Source: Janibacter limosus
GTDB taxonomy: Bacteria > Actinomycetota > Actinomycetes > Actinomycetales > Dermatophilaceae
DNA: 64,000 nucleotides
Assembly (NCBI RefSeq): GCF_004295485.1
Contig: NZ_CP036164.1
Span: 2,046,001 to 2,110,000 of the forward strand
Reading direction: 5' to 3'
The translations under genes were made by a program, and so were the position numbers. Below the pieces are notes generated by a model. It was not told the origin of the DNA. It saw nothing but the letters and a program-made list of their open reading frames with translations, and did no database searches. Of this stretch, positions 38,061-46,942 are shown piece by piece (positions within the stretch are counted from its first letter, which is position 1; every line of letters starts with the position of its first letter).

Positions 38061-38081
38061 AACCGGCCGAAGGGAGCCGCC

Positions 38082-38564
38082 TCAGGGCCGCTTCAGCCGC
38101 TCCCCCAGCGCGTCGCGCACCTCGTCGGAGACGAGGCCGGAGACGTCGCCGCCAAAGCGGGCGACCTCCTTGACCAGCGAGCTGGAGACGTGCTCGTGGC
38201 GCGGGTCCCCGGGGATGAAGAGCGTCTCGACCCCGGTCAGATGACGGTTCATCAGGGCCATCGGCCACTCGTAGGAGAAGTCGGTCTCACCCCGCAGCCC
38301 CTTGAGCAGGACCTGCGCGTCGAGCTCGGTGCACACGTCGACGATGAGCCGGTTGGCGAAGGCCTCGACCCGGACGTTGCCGAGGTCGGCGACCTGGTCG
38401 TGGATGAAGCCGGCCCGCTCGTCGACGCTGAAGGTCCCCTGCTTGGCGGGGTTGTGCAGGATCGCGACGACGACCTCGTCGAAGAGCGATGACGCGCGCC
38501 GGAAGACGTCGATGTGCCCGATGGTCACCGGGTCGTAGGACCCCGGGCAGACGGCGCGGGTCAC
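38082..38564 (-). CDS. coaD: Phosphopantetheine adenylyltransferase
   Basis: A 160-residue CoA-pathway enzyme joining phosphopantetheine and ATP to dephospho-CoA. GSYDPVTIGHIDVF is the nucleotidyltransferase motif with both His positions, LLKGLRGETDFSYEWPMALMN contacts substrate, and SSSLVKEVARFGGDVSGLV is the C-terminal signature. The start is GTG at 38564, overlapping the hemerythrin gene stop by GTGA. Confidence 0.96.
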   Translation of the reverse strand: MTRAVCPGSYDPVTIGHIDVFRRASSLFDEVVVAILHNPAKQGTFSVDERAGFIHDQVADLGNVRVEAFANRLIVDVCTELDAQVLLKGLRGETDFSYEWPMALMNRHLTGVETLFIPGDPRHEHVSSSLVKEVARFGGDVSGLVSDEVRDALGERLKRP

Positions 38565-39118
38565 TCGTCGGGCTGGTCGTCGTTGGGCAGCAAGCCGTCG
38601 TCGTAGGCCTTCTTGACGATGGCCTCGACGTTGTCGATCGAGCCCGCGCCGCTCTCGAGCAGCTGGTTGCGCTTGGCCAGCCACTTCTCGCCGAGCTCCT
38701 GGCGCGTCGTCTCGGGGGCGTCCTCGCGGGCCGGGTTGAGGATCGACAGCTCCTCCTCGCCGATGTGGTGATTGAGCACCTCCGCGACGGCCTCGAGCGC
38801 GTCCTCGAACTTCTGCGTGTCGGTGCCCTTGGCCTGGAGCAGCTTGAGCAGCGCCTCGTTGGTGGCTGCGTGCTCCTTCTCGCCGTGCTCCTCCTCCTCG
38901 CCGTCGATGACCTTCTTCGACTTCAGCTTGGGGTAGACGTTGTCCTCCTCGGCCTCGCTGTGCGCGACGAGCAGGTCGGCGAAGGCGACCCGAGCCGCGT
39001 CGCGGTCAGCGCTCTCGTCGCGCATGGCACGCATGAGGTCCTCGAGGAGGCGGTGGTCGGCGGTGATCAGGTCGACGACGTCGCCGGAGGTGGGCTGAGG
39101 GATCGAGTAGTCGGTCAT
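38561..39118 (-). CDS. Hemerythrin HHE-domain protein
   Basis: A 185-residue four-helix protein with likely di-iron ligands: DHRLLEDLM, HSEAEEDNVYPKL, HGEKEHAATNEALL and NHHIGEEELSIL. Family members bind O2 or NO or act in oxidative-stress defence; the role here is open. It sits between rsmD and coaD, an insertion into an otherwise standard pair, and is translationally coupled to coaD. Confidence 0.88.
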   Translation of the reverse strand: MTDYSIPQPTSGDVVDLITADHRLLEDLMRAMRDESADRDAARVAFADLLVAHSEAEEDNVYPKLKSKKVIDGEEEEHGEKEHAATNEALLKLLQAKGTDTQKFEDALEAVAEVLNHHIGEEELSILNPAREDAPETTRQELGEKWLAKRNQLLESGAGSIDNVEAIVKKAYDDGLLPNDDQPDE

Positions 39119-39168
39119 GGGTCCATTCCTACCCGATCCGGGGGGCTGCGACACGCGCGCGACGCTGC

Positions 39169-39744
39169 TCAGATCTGGTAGTCGGGTGCAACCTGCGTGG
39201 CGAACCACAGGACGGTCTCGCCGTAGGACTTCGACCCCTCGGCGACGATGCCGTCGGGCCACGTCGGCTCGGGCGACCGGGAGGACCGCTCGATGACGAT
39301 CACCGGCTCCTGCGCGAGCCACTGGTGGGCCAGCAGCATCTCGAGGACGGCGGCCAGCGACTCCTCGGTGACGTCGTAGGGCGGGTCGGCCAGGACCAGG
39401 TCGTAGCGAAGGGAGGCCGGCCGGTTGAGCGCCTGCTCCACCGAGCAGGACTGGAGGCGGGCGCCGGACACCCCGAGGTCGGAGATGTTGGCGCGGATGG
39501 TCGCCGAGGCTCCCCGGTCGGACTCGACGAGCAGCACGCTGGCCGCGCCGCGGCTGGCCGCCTCGAGCCCCAGGGCGCCGGACCCGGCGTAGAGGTCCAT
39601 GACGTGCGCGCCGTCGATGGCGTCGCGCGACTCGAGCGCCGAGAAGAGCGCCTCACGCACGCGGTCGGTGGTGGGCCTGGTGCCGTCGCCCGTGGGCGTG
39701 CGAAGTCGCCGCCCGCCGGCCTCGCCGCTGATGATCCGAGTCAC
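39169..39744 (-). CDS. rsmD: 16S rRNA (guanine966-N2)-methyltransferase RsmD
   Basis: A 191-residue SAM-dependent methyltransferase. VTRIISGEAGGRRLRTP is the characteristic start, motif I is LYAGSGALGLEAASRGA, and the catalytic motif IV is LADPPYDVTEE. The GTG at 39744 is preferred to an ATG at 39762 because family similarity begins at VTRIISG. It follows recG after ~75 bases. Confidence 0.94.
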   Translation of the reverse strand: MTRIISGEAGGRRLRTPTGDGTRPTTDRVREALFSALESRDAIDGAHVMDLYAGSGALGLEAASRGAASVLLVESDRGASATIRANISDLGVSGARLQSCSVEQALNRPASLRYDLVLADPPYDVTEESLAAVLEMLLAHQWLAQEPVIVIERSSRSPEPTWPDGIVAEGSKSYGETVLWFATQVAPDYQI

Positions 39745-39819
39745 GCGTCCATGATGCGCCATCGCCTCGGCCGTGATCCACCCGGGCAGCAGCAGCCGAG
39801 CACCGGGCGAAGGGAGCGA

Positions 39820-42039
39820 TCAGCCCTTTTGGAGGTAGGCGGCCTGCTCGGCGTCGAGCCAGTGGTCGATCGTCTCGCGCAGATCGGGGTGACCGGCGAG
39901 CTCGGGGTCCTCCGCGAGGACCGCCTGGGCGTCCTCGCGCGCCTGCTCGATGGTCGCGCCGTGGTCGCGCACCGACAGGTGCTGCAGCTGGCTGCGCACA
40001 CCGTGCTGGGCGGTGCCCAGGACGTCACCCTCGCGGCGCTGCGAGAGGTCGAGCTGGGCGAGCTCGAAGCCGTCCGTGGTCTGCGCGATGGAGGTCAGGC
40101 GCTCGCCGGCGCTCTCGCTCTCGGTCGCCGTCACGAGCAGGCAGATCCCGGGCTCGCCGCCGCGCCCGACGCGGCCACGCAGCTGGTGCAGCTGGGAGAC
40201 ACCGAACCGGTCGGCGTCGAGGATCACCATCGTCGAGGCGTTGGGCACGTCGACCCCGACCTCGATGACCGTCGTGGAGACGAGGACGTCGACACCGCCG
40301 GAGTGGAAGCTCGCCATCACGGCGTCCTTGTCCTCGGGTGCCATCCTCCCGTGGAGCACCTCGAGGGTCAGGCCGGCCATGGCCGGGTGGGCCCGCAGCG
40401 TCTCGACGACCTCCTCCACGGCGGCGAGCGGCCGCTCCGGGCGCTCGGCGCCGTCCCCCTCGAGCCGCTCGCCGTCGTCGTTGTCGTCGGCGGCGTCGCC
40501 CTCGGTCACCAGGTCGATGCCGTCGAGGTCGTCGTCGTCACCACCGATGCGCGGGCAGACGACGTAGGCCTGCCGGCCGGCGGCGACCTCCTCGGCGACC
40601 CGCTGCCACGCCCGGTCGACCCAGCCCGGTCGGTTGACCGGCACCACGTGCGTGGTGATCGGTTGGCGTCCTCGCGGCAGCTCACGCAGGGTCGAGGTCT
40701 CCATGTCTCCGAAGACGGTCATCGCGACCGTGCGCGGGATCGGCGTGGCCGTCATGACGAGCAGGTGCGGAGGCGTGATCCCCTTGGCGCGCAACGCATC
40801 TCGCTGCTCGACACCGAAGCGGTGCTGCTCGTCGACGACGACCAGCGCCAGGTCGGCGAAGGTCACCTTGTCCTCGAGGAGCGCGTGCGTGCCGATGACG
40901 ATGCCCGCCTCCCCGGAGGCGATCTCGAGCATCGCCTCGCGACGACGGGCGGTCGACATGGACCCGGTCAGCAGCGCCACCCGGGTGGCGTGCTCGTCGC
41001 CACCGAGCATCCCGCCCTCGGCGAGGTCGCCGAGCATGGAGCGGATGGATGCCGCGTGCTGCGACGCCAGCACCTCGGTCGGGGCGAGCAGGACGGCCTG
41101 GCCGCCGGCGTCGACGGCGGCGAGCATCGCGCGCAGCGCGACGATCGTCTTGCCTGAGCCGACCTCACCCTGCAGCAGCCGGTGCATCGGCGTGGGTCGG
41201 GCCATCTCGGCCAGGATCTCGGCCCCGACCTGCTCCTGACCTGCGGTCAGGTCGAAGGGCAACCTCTGGTCGAAGGTGGCCAGCAGCCCGCCCTCGCGCG
41301 GGGTGCGTCCCCGGGTGACCACGGCGGCCGCTGCGAGGCGGCGCTGGCCGAGGATGCACTGGAGGACGAAGGCCTCCTCGAACTGCAGGCGCCGCTTGCC
41401 CGCGGTGACGTCCCGGTCGCCTCGAGGTGCGTGGATGGCGCGAAGGGCGGCGCCCCGCTCGAGCAGGCCCCGGCGCTCGCGCACTGCCTCGGGGACCACG
41501 TCGACGACACCGTCGAGCTGGCCCAGGACCAGTCGCACGCACCGCGTGATCGTCCACGGGTGGACGCCCGGGACGTGCCGGTAGATCGGGAGCAGCCCGC
41601 TGTGGTCGGCGTCGCCGAGCTCACCGAGGGCAGCCGCCTCCTCGAGGGTCGCGTAGCCGGGGTGGGCCAGCTGGCGCTGGCGGTTGAACTCGGAGACCAT
41701 GCCGGCGAAGACGAACTCGTGCCCGGGGAGCAGCTTGTGCTCGTGCCCACGGGCGTCGAAGAAGGTCACCCGCATCCGCGAGCGGCCGTCGGTGATGACG
41801 ACCTCGAGCATCCGACCGCGCCGCTTGGCCATCGGCCGGGCATTGGCCGTCTCGACGCGGGCGACCGCCACGAGGTAGTCGCCCACCCGCGGGTGGCCGA
41901 GGTCGGCGTCGGCCGACCGGTAGCGCCGGGGCCAGAAGTCGAGCAGCTCCCCGACGGTCTCGATCCCCCGGTGCTTGGCCAGCTTGCTCGCTGCCTGCCC
42001 GCCGAGCAGACCCTTGAGCCGGGTCGACTCCTGCGCCAC
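39820..42039 (-). CDS. recG: ATP-dependent DNA helicase RecG
   Basis: A 739-residue branch-migration helicase acting on stalled forks and recombination intermediates. The N-terminal wedge/OB domain is followed by Walker A LLQGEVGSGKTIVALRAML, the DEQH box in VVVDEQHRFGVEQRDALRAKG, TATPIPRTVAM, and the C-terminal helicase half with GRVGRGGEPGICLLV and the TRG-like segment. The GTG at 42039 shares its G with the TAG stop of the upstream gene, so they are coupled. A short acidic insertion (DGIDLVTEGDAADDNDDG) interrupts the C-terminal half. Confidence 0.96.
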   Translation of the reverse strand: MAQESTRLKGLLGGQAASKLAKHRGIETVGELLDFWPRRYRSADADLGHPRVGDYLVAVARVETANARPMAKRRGRMLEVVITDGRSRMRVTFFDARGHEHKLLPGHEFVFAGMVSEFNRQRQLAHPGYATLEEAAALGELGDADHSGLLPIYRHVPGVHPWTITRCVRLVLGQLDGVVDVVPEAVRERRGLLERGAALRAIHAPRGDRDVTAGKRRLQFEEAFVLQCILGQRRLAAAAVVTRGRTPREGGLLATFDQRLPFDLTAGQEQVGAEILAEMARPTPMHRLLQGEVGSGKTIVALRAMLAAVDAGGQAVLLAPTEVLASQHAASIRSMLGDLAEGGMLGGDEHATRVALLTGSMSTARRREAMLEIASGEAGIVIGTHALLEDKVTFADLALVVVDEQHRFGVEQRDALRAKGITPPHLLVMTATPIPRTVAMTVFGDMETSTLRELPRGRQPITTHVVPVNRPGWVDRAWQRVAEEVAAGRQAYVVCPRIGGDDDDLDGIDLVTEGDAADDNDDGERLEGDGAERPERPLAAVEEVVETLRAHPAMAGLTLEVLHGRMAPEDKDAVMASFHSGGVDVLVSTTVIEVGVDVPNASTMVILDADRFGVSQLHQLRGRVGRGGEPGICLLVTATESESAGERLTSIAQTTDGFELAQLDLSQRREGDVLGTAQHGVRSQLQHLSVRDHGATIEQAREDAQAVLAEDPELAGHPDLRETIDHWLDAEQAAYLQKG

Positions 42040-43691
42040 TACTCCGCCCCGAGGAGCAGCAGGTAGTGCCGCTGCCCGCCGTCGATGACCTCGACCTCGA
42101 TGCCGGAGCGACGCGACTCGATCCGTGCGGTGATCGCCTCGACCAGCCCGTCGGGTGCGCCCTCGCCGACGACGAGGGTGACGAGCTCGGTGCCGGTGGA
42201 GACGATGCCGTCGAGGACCTCGAAGGTGACCTGCTCGGTGTCGGACCCGACGATGGTGATGTCTCCGCTGACGACGCCCAGGACGTCACCGACCTCGCAG
42301 AGGCCACCACTGGTCAGACCCGCCTTGACGGCGATGGTGACCGCCCCGTGCCGGGTGGCCGCCGCCGTGTGCGTCATGGCCAGGACGTTGTGCTGCGTGG
42401 AGGCACCCGGGTCGAAGACCGCCAGGGCGGCCAGCCCCTGGACTGCCGTGCTGGAGGTGATGACGTGCACCGACTGACCCTCCTGCTCGGCGGCGTGGGC
42501 GGCGGCGTCAGCGGCCATCCTGGTGTCGCGGTCGTTGGGCAGGAGGATGACGTCCTGGCTGCCCGTCGTCCGCACCGCGGCGAGGATCTCACCGGCCGAG
42601 GCCCGGTGACCCGGCCCCGACGCCACGGTGATCGCGCCGGACTCCTCGAGGACCGCGGCGATGCCCCGGCCCGCCGCGCAGGCGACGATGCTGACCCCGC
42701 TGCGCAGGCGCGGGGCGAGGATCTCGAGCAGGGCGACGGCGACGCGCTTCGGCGCCCCGTGCTCGAGCCCTGCCTCGAGGGCAGCACCGATGTCGTCGGT
42801 GTGGACGTGGACGTGGCACACGTCCTCGGCGGTGGACACGACGACGCTGTCCCCGATCTCGTCGAGACGCAGACGCAGGCTGGCCACACCCCCTTCGCTC
42901 ACGTCGTGCAGCAGGTACATGACCTCGTGGGCCGGCCCCTCGTGGACCTGCGCGGCAGCGCCCTCGGCGCGATCGCGTGACCAGTCGGCCCGCCGCTCGA
43001 GGGAGGGGTTGAGGGTGAACTCGTCGACGGCAAACCGGGAGGGTGTCCCGAGCTCGTGGACGACCTGGTCGAGGGCCTCGACGAAGAGCAGGTACCCGGC
43101 GCCCCCCGCATCGACGACGCCCGCGTCGGCGAGGACCTGCAGCTGCTCGGGGGTGCGGCCCAGGGCGGTGCGCGCAGCCTCGACACCGGCCCTGGTCAGG
43201 TCACCGAGGGTGCCACCCTCGGACCGCACCCGAGCGACCTCGAGGGCGGTGGCGTCGGCGACGCTGAGGATGGTGCCCTCCTGCGGTCGCACGACGCTCT
43301 CGCGGGCACGCATGGCGCCCTGCTGCACCATGCGGACGACCGCGTCGGCGTCGACGACCTCGAGGTTGCCGGCCGTCACCACCTCGCTGACGCCGCGGAT
43401 CATCTGGCTGAGGATGACGCCGGAGTTGCCGCGGGCAGACATCAGGGCCGCTCGCGAGAGGGCGGCCGACTCGACCGGCAGCGGCACCACACCGAAGGTC
43501 CCCGCGCGCTCCTGCTCGGTGCGAGCGGTGTCGAGGGCCTGGTCGAGCGTGAGGTACATGTTGGTGCCGGTGTCGCCGTCGGGGACGGGGTAGACGTTGA
43601 GCGCGTCGATCTCGGCCCGTCGCGCGGCGAGGGCCGCTCGGGTCACGACGACCCACCGACGGACTGACTCTGCGTCGAGGACCTCCAGCAC
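42039..43691 (-). CDS. DAK2-domain protein, fatty acid kinase FakA-like
   Basis: A 550-residue YloV/FakA family protein. The N-terminal DhaL/DAK2 domain shows ALNVYPVPDGDTGTNMYLTL with the Mg-binding Asp cluster and SARGNSGVILSQMIRG; a middle domain and a C-terminal DegV-like-interacting (Dak1_2) domain follow. In Firmicutes FakA phosphorylates fatty acids carried by FakB; the actinobacterial role is inferred. The GTG at 43691 is preceded by TAACCT six bases upstream, suggesting leaderless transcription of the fakA-like-recG-rsmD run. Confidence 0.88.
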   Translation of the reverse strand: MLEVLDAESVRRWVVVTRAALAARRAEIDALNVYPVPDGDTGTNMYLTLDQALDTARTEQERAGTFGVVPLPVESAALSRAALMSARGNSGVILSQMIRGVSEVVTAGNLEVVDADAVVRMVQQGAMRARESVVRPQEGTILSVADATALEVARVRSEGGTLGDLTRAGVEAARTALGRTPEQLQVLADAGVVDAGGAGYLLFVEALDQVVHELGTPSRFAVDEFTLNPSLERRADWSRDRAEGAAAQVHEGPAHEVMYLLHDVSEGGVASLRLRLDEIGDSVVVSTAEDVCHVHVHTDDIGAALEAGLEHGAPKRVAVALLEILAPRLRSGVSIVACAAGRGIAAVLEESGAITVASGPGHRASAGEILAAVRTTGSQDVILLPNDRDTRMAADAAAHAAEQEGQSVHVITSSTAVQGLAALAVFDPGASTQHNVLAMTHTAAATRHGAVTIAVKAGLTSGGLCEVGDVLGVVSGDITIVGSDTEQVTFEVLDGIVSTGTELVTLVVGEGAPDGLVEAITARIESRRSGIEVEVIDGGQRHYLLLLGAE

Positions 43692-43770
43692 GCGCTCAGG
43701 TTAGTCGACAGGGGCGACATCGCGGGCGATCGGTCCACCGCAACCGGCTGGGAATGGGCCTCGCTGCACC

Positions 43771-43803
43771 GTTTTGGCCCTGCGGTCGCACCTCGGCTAC
43801 TCT
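43771..43803 (+). promoter_or_regulatory. rpmB promoter
   Basis: GTTTTGGCCCTGCGG (43771-43785) followed by TACTCT (43798-43803) forms a plausible -35/-10 pair about 85 bases before rpmB. The 15-mer is identical to one before rpsP. Confidence 0.6.
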
Positions 43804-43887
43804 GTACCGGTTGCCCGGTGACGCGCCCCCTTCGGGTGGAGCGATCGAGCAGCATCACTCACTTACTGACGAACACAGGAGAAACCC

Positions 43888-44082
43888 GTGGCTGCCAACT
43901 GCGACGTCTGCGGCAAGGGACCGTCCTTCGGACACTCCATCTCGCACTCGCACCGCCGCACCAAGCGTCGCTGGAACCCCAACATCCAGCGCGTTCGCGC
44001 CAAGGTGGGCGAGGCCGGGGTGACCCCGAAGCGTCTCAATGTCTGCACTTCATGCCTCAAGGCCGGCAAGGTCAAGCGCTGA
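43888..44082 (+). CDS. rpmB: 50S ribosomal protein L28 (zinc form)
   Basis: A 64-residue bL28 starting [32 protein letters not shown], with CDVC and CTSC pairs typical of the zinc-binding C+ form. The start GTG at 43888 has AGGAGA seven bases upstream. It is monocistronic, with its own promoter and a terminator with a T tract. Confidence 0.97.
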   Translation: MAANCDVCGKGPSFGHSISHSHRRTKRRWNPNIQRVRAKVGEAGVTPKRLNVCTSCLKAGKVKR

Positions 44083-44098
44083 CCCGAGCCTGACGAGA

Positions 44099-44135
44099 GC
44101 CGCCGCTCCCCCTCCCGGGGGGACGGCGGCTTTTT
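44099..44135 (+). terminator. Rho-independent terminator of rpmB
   Basis: GCCGCCG and CGGCGGC arms with an inner C5/G5 stem are followed by five T (44131-44135). It is one of few terminators in the window with a U tract. Confidence 0.92.
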
Positions 44136-44144
44136 CGTGCCCAG

Positions 44145-44234
44145 GTGCGCATCTCCTTAAGGAGATGCGGACAAGGGTGCGCACGACCTTAAGGAGATGC
44201 GGACAAGGGTGCGCACGACCTTAAGGAGATGCGG
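44145..44234. repeat. 32-bp tandem repeat (~2.6 copies) containing a perfect palindrome
   Basis: CCTTAAGGAGATGCGG starts at 44155, 44187 and 44219, each followed by ACAAGGGTGCGCACGA. Around the first copy, CATCTCCTTAAGGAGATG extends to a 22-bp perfect palindrome (44149-44170); in the later copies the left half reads CGCACGA instead. TTAA is rare in DNA of this composition. It lies between rpmB and thiL, which converge. Confidence 0.9.
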
Positions 44235-44246
44235 GCGAAGGGGGGG

Positions 44247-45251
44247 TCAGGGCCGGAAATGGTCCCAGCCGGTGACCGTCGGGACCGCGCCGTCGACGAG
44301 CACGGCCGGCTCCCCCGCCACGCACGTTCCCAGGACCGTCCATCCGGGCGGCACCGCCCCCACCGGGAAGGTGGCCGCCAGCGAGTGCTCCTCGCCACCG
44401 GAGAGGACCTGCCGCAGCGCGTCGACCTCCCCCAGCGCCTCGGTGAGCGCGCCCGCTGCCGCCCGGGTCAGCGCCCGACCCGACAGCTCGACCCGCACAC
44501 CGCTCGCCCGGGCGACCCGGCCCAGGTCGCGCACGAGACCGTCGGAGACGTCGATCATCGACGTCGCGCCGGCGCGGGCAGCGACCGGTCCCTGCTCGAA
44601 GGGCGGTCGTCCAGCGGTGCGGTGCACGAGACACAGCTCGTGGACGGCCCGGTCGCCCGGCTCGGGCTCGCCGTCGGCATGGGTGCGCCCGCGGCCCTCG
44701 AGGAGCAGCTGCAGCCCTCCCCCGGAGCGACCGAGCCCACCGCAGACCGCCACGACGTCCTCCGGCTGCGCCCCGTCCCGGCGCACCGGCGCCCGTCCGT
44801 CCAGGTCACCCGTCGCCGTGATCGCCACGAGGAGCATGTCCTCGCCGGCCGATGACAGGTCGCCGCCGACGACCGGTGCACCGGCCTCCCGGGCGGCCTC
44901 GGCGATCCCCTCGGCCAGGTCGAGGACCCAGGCCAGCTCGGTGCTCGGGTCGGCCGCGAGCGCGACGAGCAGGCCGGTGGGCACGGCGCCCATGGCGGCG
45001 ATGTCGGCGAGGTTCTGCGCCACGACCTTGCGCCCGACCTCGCGGCCGGACGACCAGTCGTCCCGCCAGTCGCGGCCCCGGACCATCGAGTCCGTCGTCA
45101 GCACGACCGCTCCTGACGGCGACCCCAGCACGGCGGCGTCGTCGCCGGGGCCGAGGAGGAGCGGGGCGGCTCCCTTCGTCCCGTCGAAGATCGGGAAGAG
45201 GCGGGCGAGCAGGTCCCCCTCGGACAGGTCGGACAGGCGGGTGGGGGCCAT
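44247..45251 (-). CDS. thiL: Thiamine-monophosphate kinase
   Basis: A 334-residue AIR-synthase-like enzyme making thiamine diphosphate. LLGPGDDAAVL near the N-terminus, VLTTDSMVRGRDW, QNLADIAAMGAVPTGLLVALA and VGGDLSSAGEDMLLVAITATG match ThiL; DVSDGLVRDLGRVARASGV supplies the Mg-binding Asp. The ATG at 45251 is preceded by GGAGCG. No TPP riboswitch is seen. Confidence 0.93.
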   Translation of the reverse strand: MAPTRLSDLSEGDLLARLFPIFDGTKGAAPLLLGPGDDAAVLGSPSGAVVLTTDSMVRGRDWRDDWSSGREVGRKVVAQNLADIAAMGAVPTGLLVALAADPSTELAWVLDLAEGIAEAAREAGAPVVGGDLSSAGEDMLLVAITATGDLDGRAPVRRDGAQPEDVVAVCGGLGRSGGGLQLLLEGRGRTHADGEPEPGDRAVHELCLVHRTAGRPPFEQGPVAARAGATSMIDVSDGLVRDLGRVARASGVRVELSGRALTRAAAGALTEALGEVDALRQVLSGGEEHSLAATFPVGAVPPGWTVLGTCVAGEPAVLVDGAVPTVTGWDHFRP

Positions 45252-45294
45252 CGGTCACGCTCCGCTCGGACGAAGGGGGGTCAGCACCGCACGG

Positions 45295-45300
45295 TAGCCT
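45295..45300 (+). promoter_or_regulatory. TAnnnT box seven bases before the DUF3515 gene
   Basis: TAGCCT is followed by seven bases and the GTG at 45308, giving a leaderless start. Confidence 0.6.
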
Positions 45301-45307
45301 CCCGTCC

Positions 45308-45766
45308 GTGCCCTCCTCTCGCCGACCTCACGCCGCGCTCGCCGGTGCCCTCGCCCTCCCGCTGCTGCTCGCCGGGTGTGGCGGGTCCGTGGAGGTCGGG
45401 ATCCCACCGGCCGCCGACAGCCCGGCGTGCACGGCCGCGGCCGAGCGCTGGCCCACGGACGTGTCGGGACTCGAGCCTCGCGAGACCACCCCGAGCAGCC
45501 CCGCGATCAAGGCCTGGGGCGATCCTGCGGTCGTCGCCCGGTGCGGGATGCCCGCGATGCCGCCCACGGAGGAGCAGTGCGTCGTCGTCAACGGCATCGG
45601 GTGGGTCGCCGAGGACCTCGGTGACGGCGCCCGCCTGACCACCTTCGGTCGCGACCCCGCCATCGAGGTCATCGTGCCTGGCGAGCACGGGCCGGGCCCG
45701 CTGCTCCTGCCCGCCTTCTCGGCTGCGGTCAAGGAGCTGCCGACCAACGACTACACGTGCACCTGA
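45308..45766 (+). CDS. DUF3515 family lipoprotein
   Basis: A 152-residue exported protein with a lipobox (LLLAGCGG; Cys near residue 24) and the DUF3515 core with RWPTDVSGLEPRETTPSSPAIKAWGDPAVVARCG and VNGIGWVAEDLGDGARLTTFGRDPAIEVIVPG. Function is unknown; the gene is regularly found near thiL and ddl in actinobacteria. The GTG at 45308 is set by the leaderless -10 box. It converges on ddl. Confidence 0.87.
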   Translation: MPSSRRPHAALAGALALPLLLAGCGGSVEVGIPPAADSPACTAAAERWPTDVSGLEPRETTPSSPAIKAWGDPAVVARCGMPAMPPTEEQCVVVNGIGWVAEDLGDGARLTTFGRDPAIEVIVPGEHGPGPLLLPAFSAAVKELPTNDYTCT

Positions 45767-45790
45767 CGCGCGAGCGCGAGCAGCGGTCGG

Positions 45791-46918
45791 CTACCGCAGG
45801 CCGACCGGCCGCTCGAGGGCCAGCTGGATGAGCTCGTCGACGAGCTCGGGGTAGCTGACCCCGCTGGCCTGCCACATCCGCGGGTACATCGAGTGCGGGG
45901 TGAAGCCGGGCATCGTGTTGATCTCGTTGATGACCACCTCGCCACTCTCGGTGACGAAGCAGTCGACCCGGGACAGGCCCTCGCAGGCCAGCGACTCGAA
46001 GGCCGCAGCCGCCAGGCGGCGCACCTCGTCGGCGACCGCCGGCGGCAGGTCGGCCGGGCAGGACAGGACGACCGAGGCCTCGTCGAGGTACTTGGCCTCG
46101 AAGTCGTAGAAGTCGTGACCGTGACCGGCCTCGACGACGATCTCGCCCGGCATGGAGGTCCGCGGGGCGTCCAGGCCGCGCCCCTGCAGGACGGCGCACT
46201 CGATCTCCCGGCCGACGATGCCCGACTCGACGATGACCTTGAGGTCGTGCTCGCGGGCTGCCTCGATCGCCGCCTCGAGGCAGCCGGGGCCATCGACCTT
46301 GGACACGCCCATCGAGGACCCCGCGCGGCAGGGCTTGACGAAGACGGGGTAGGTCAGGGCGCCCACCGAGTCCATCGCCGCGGCCTTGTCCCGACGCCAC
46401 TGGGTGTCGGTGATGACCACGTAGGGGCCCACGGGCAGGCCGGCCCCCTCGAAGACGACCTTCATGTAGTGCTTGTCCATGCCGGCGGCGGAGGCGAGCA
46501 CGCCCGAGCCGACGTAGCGGATGTCGGTGAGCTCGAGCATCCCCTGCAGGGTGCCGTCCTCGCCGTAGGGCCCGTGCAGCAGCGGGAAGACGACGTCGAC
46601 CTCGCCGAGGGCCTCGAGCGCCTCGCCGGGGCGGTGGACGGAGAGCGAGGACTGCCCCACGCGGGTGGGCAGGATCACCTCGGTCCCGGTGTCGGTCACC
46701 TCGGGCGTGCTCCCCGGCGTGAGCATGAGCGCGTCGGGGTCGTCGGCGGCCAGGACCCAGGCACCGTCACGCGTGATGCCCACGGGCACGACGTCGTAGG
46801 TGTCGCGGTCGATCGCCCGCAGGACGCCGGCGGCGGTGGCGCACGAGACGGCGTGCTCGGAGGACCGGCCGCCGAAGACGACGGCGACGCGGGGCTTGCG
46901 GCTGGGATGGCTGCTCAT
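45791..46918 (-). CDS. ddl: D-alanine--D-alanine ligase
   Basis: A 375-residue ATP-grasp enzyme supplying the D-Ala-D-Ala end of peptidoglycan precursors. RVAVVFGGRSSEHAVSCATA is the N-terminal signature, FPLLHGPYGEDGTLQGMLEL and VFVKPCRAGSSMGVSKV the ATP-grasp parts, and VVINEINTMPGFTPHSMYPRMW the C-terminal metal site. TAGTCT lies seven bases before the ATG at 46918, facing away from the divergent PLP-enzyme promoter. Confidence 0.96.
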   Translation of the reverse strand: MSSHPSRKPRVAVVFGGRSSEHAVSCATAAGVLRAIDRDTYDVVPVGITRDGAWVLAADDPDALMLTPGSTPEVTDTGTEVILPTRVGQSSLSVHRPGEALEALGEVDVVFPLLHGPYGEDGTLQGMLELTDIRYVGSGVLASAAGMDKHYMKVVFEGAGLPVGPYVVITDTQWRRDKAAAMDSVGALTYPVFVKPCRAGSSMGVSKVDGPGCLEAAIEAAREHDLKVIVESGIVGREIECAVLQGRGLDAPRTSMPGEIVVEAGHGHDFYDFEAKYLDEASVVLSCPADLPPAVADEVRRLAAAAFESLACEGLSRVDCFVTESGEVVINEINTMPGFTPHSMYPRMWQASGVSYPELVDELIQLALERPVGLR

Positions 46919-46925
46919 CGGGGGA

Positions 46926-46942
46926 AGACTAACGTCTAGCCT
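46926..46942. promoter_or_regulatory. Overlapping divergent leaderless promoters, ddl and PLP-enzyme gene
   Basis: Minus-strand TAGTCT (46926-46931) and plus-strand TAGCCT (46937-46942) each lie seven bases before an ATG (46918 and 46950). Only five bases separate the two -10 boxes, so the polymerases would compete. Confidence 0.65.

Noticed and set aside
44155..44234. Tandem repeats as CRISPR or as small genes with AAGGAG-ATG starts
   Set aside because: No spacers, and the reading frames after each AGGAGATG are not supported by any conserved product.
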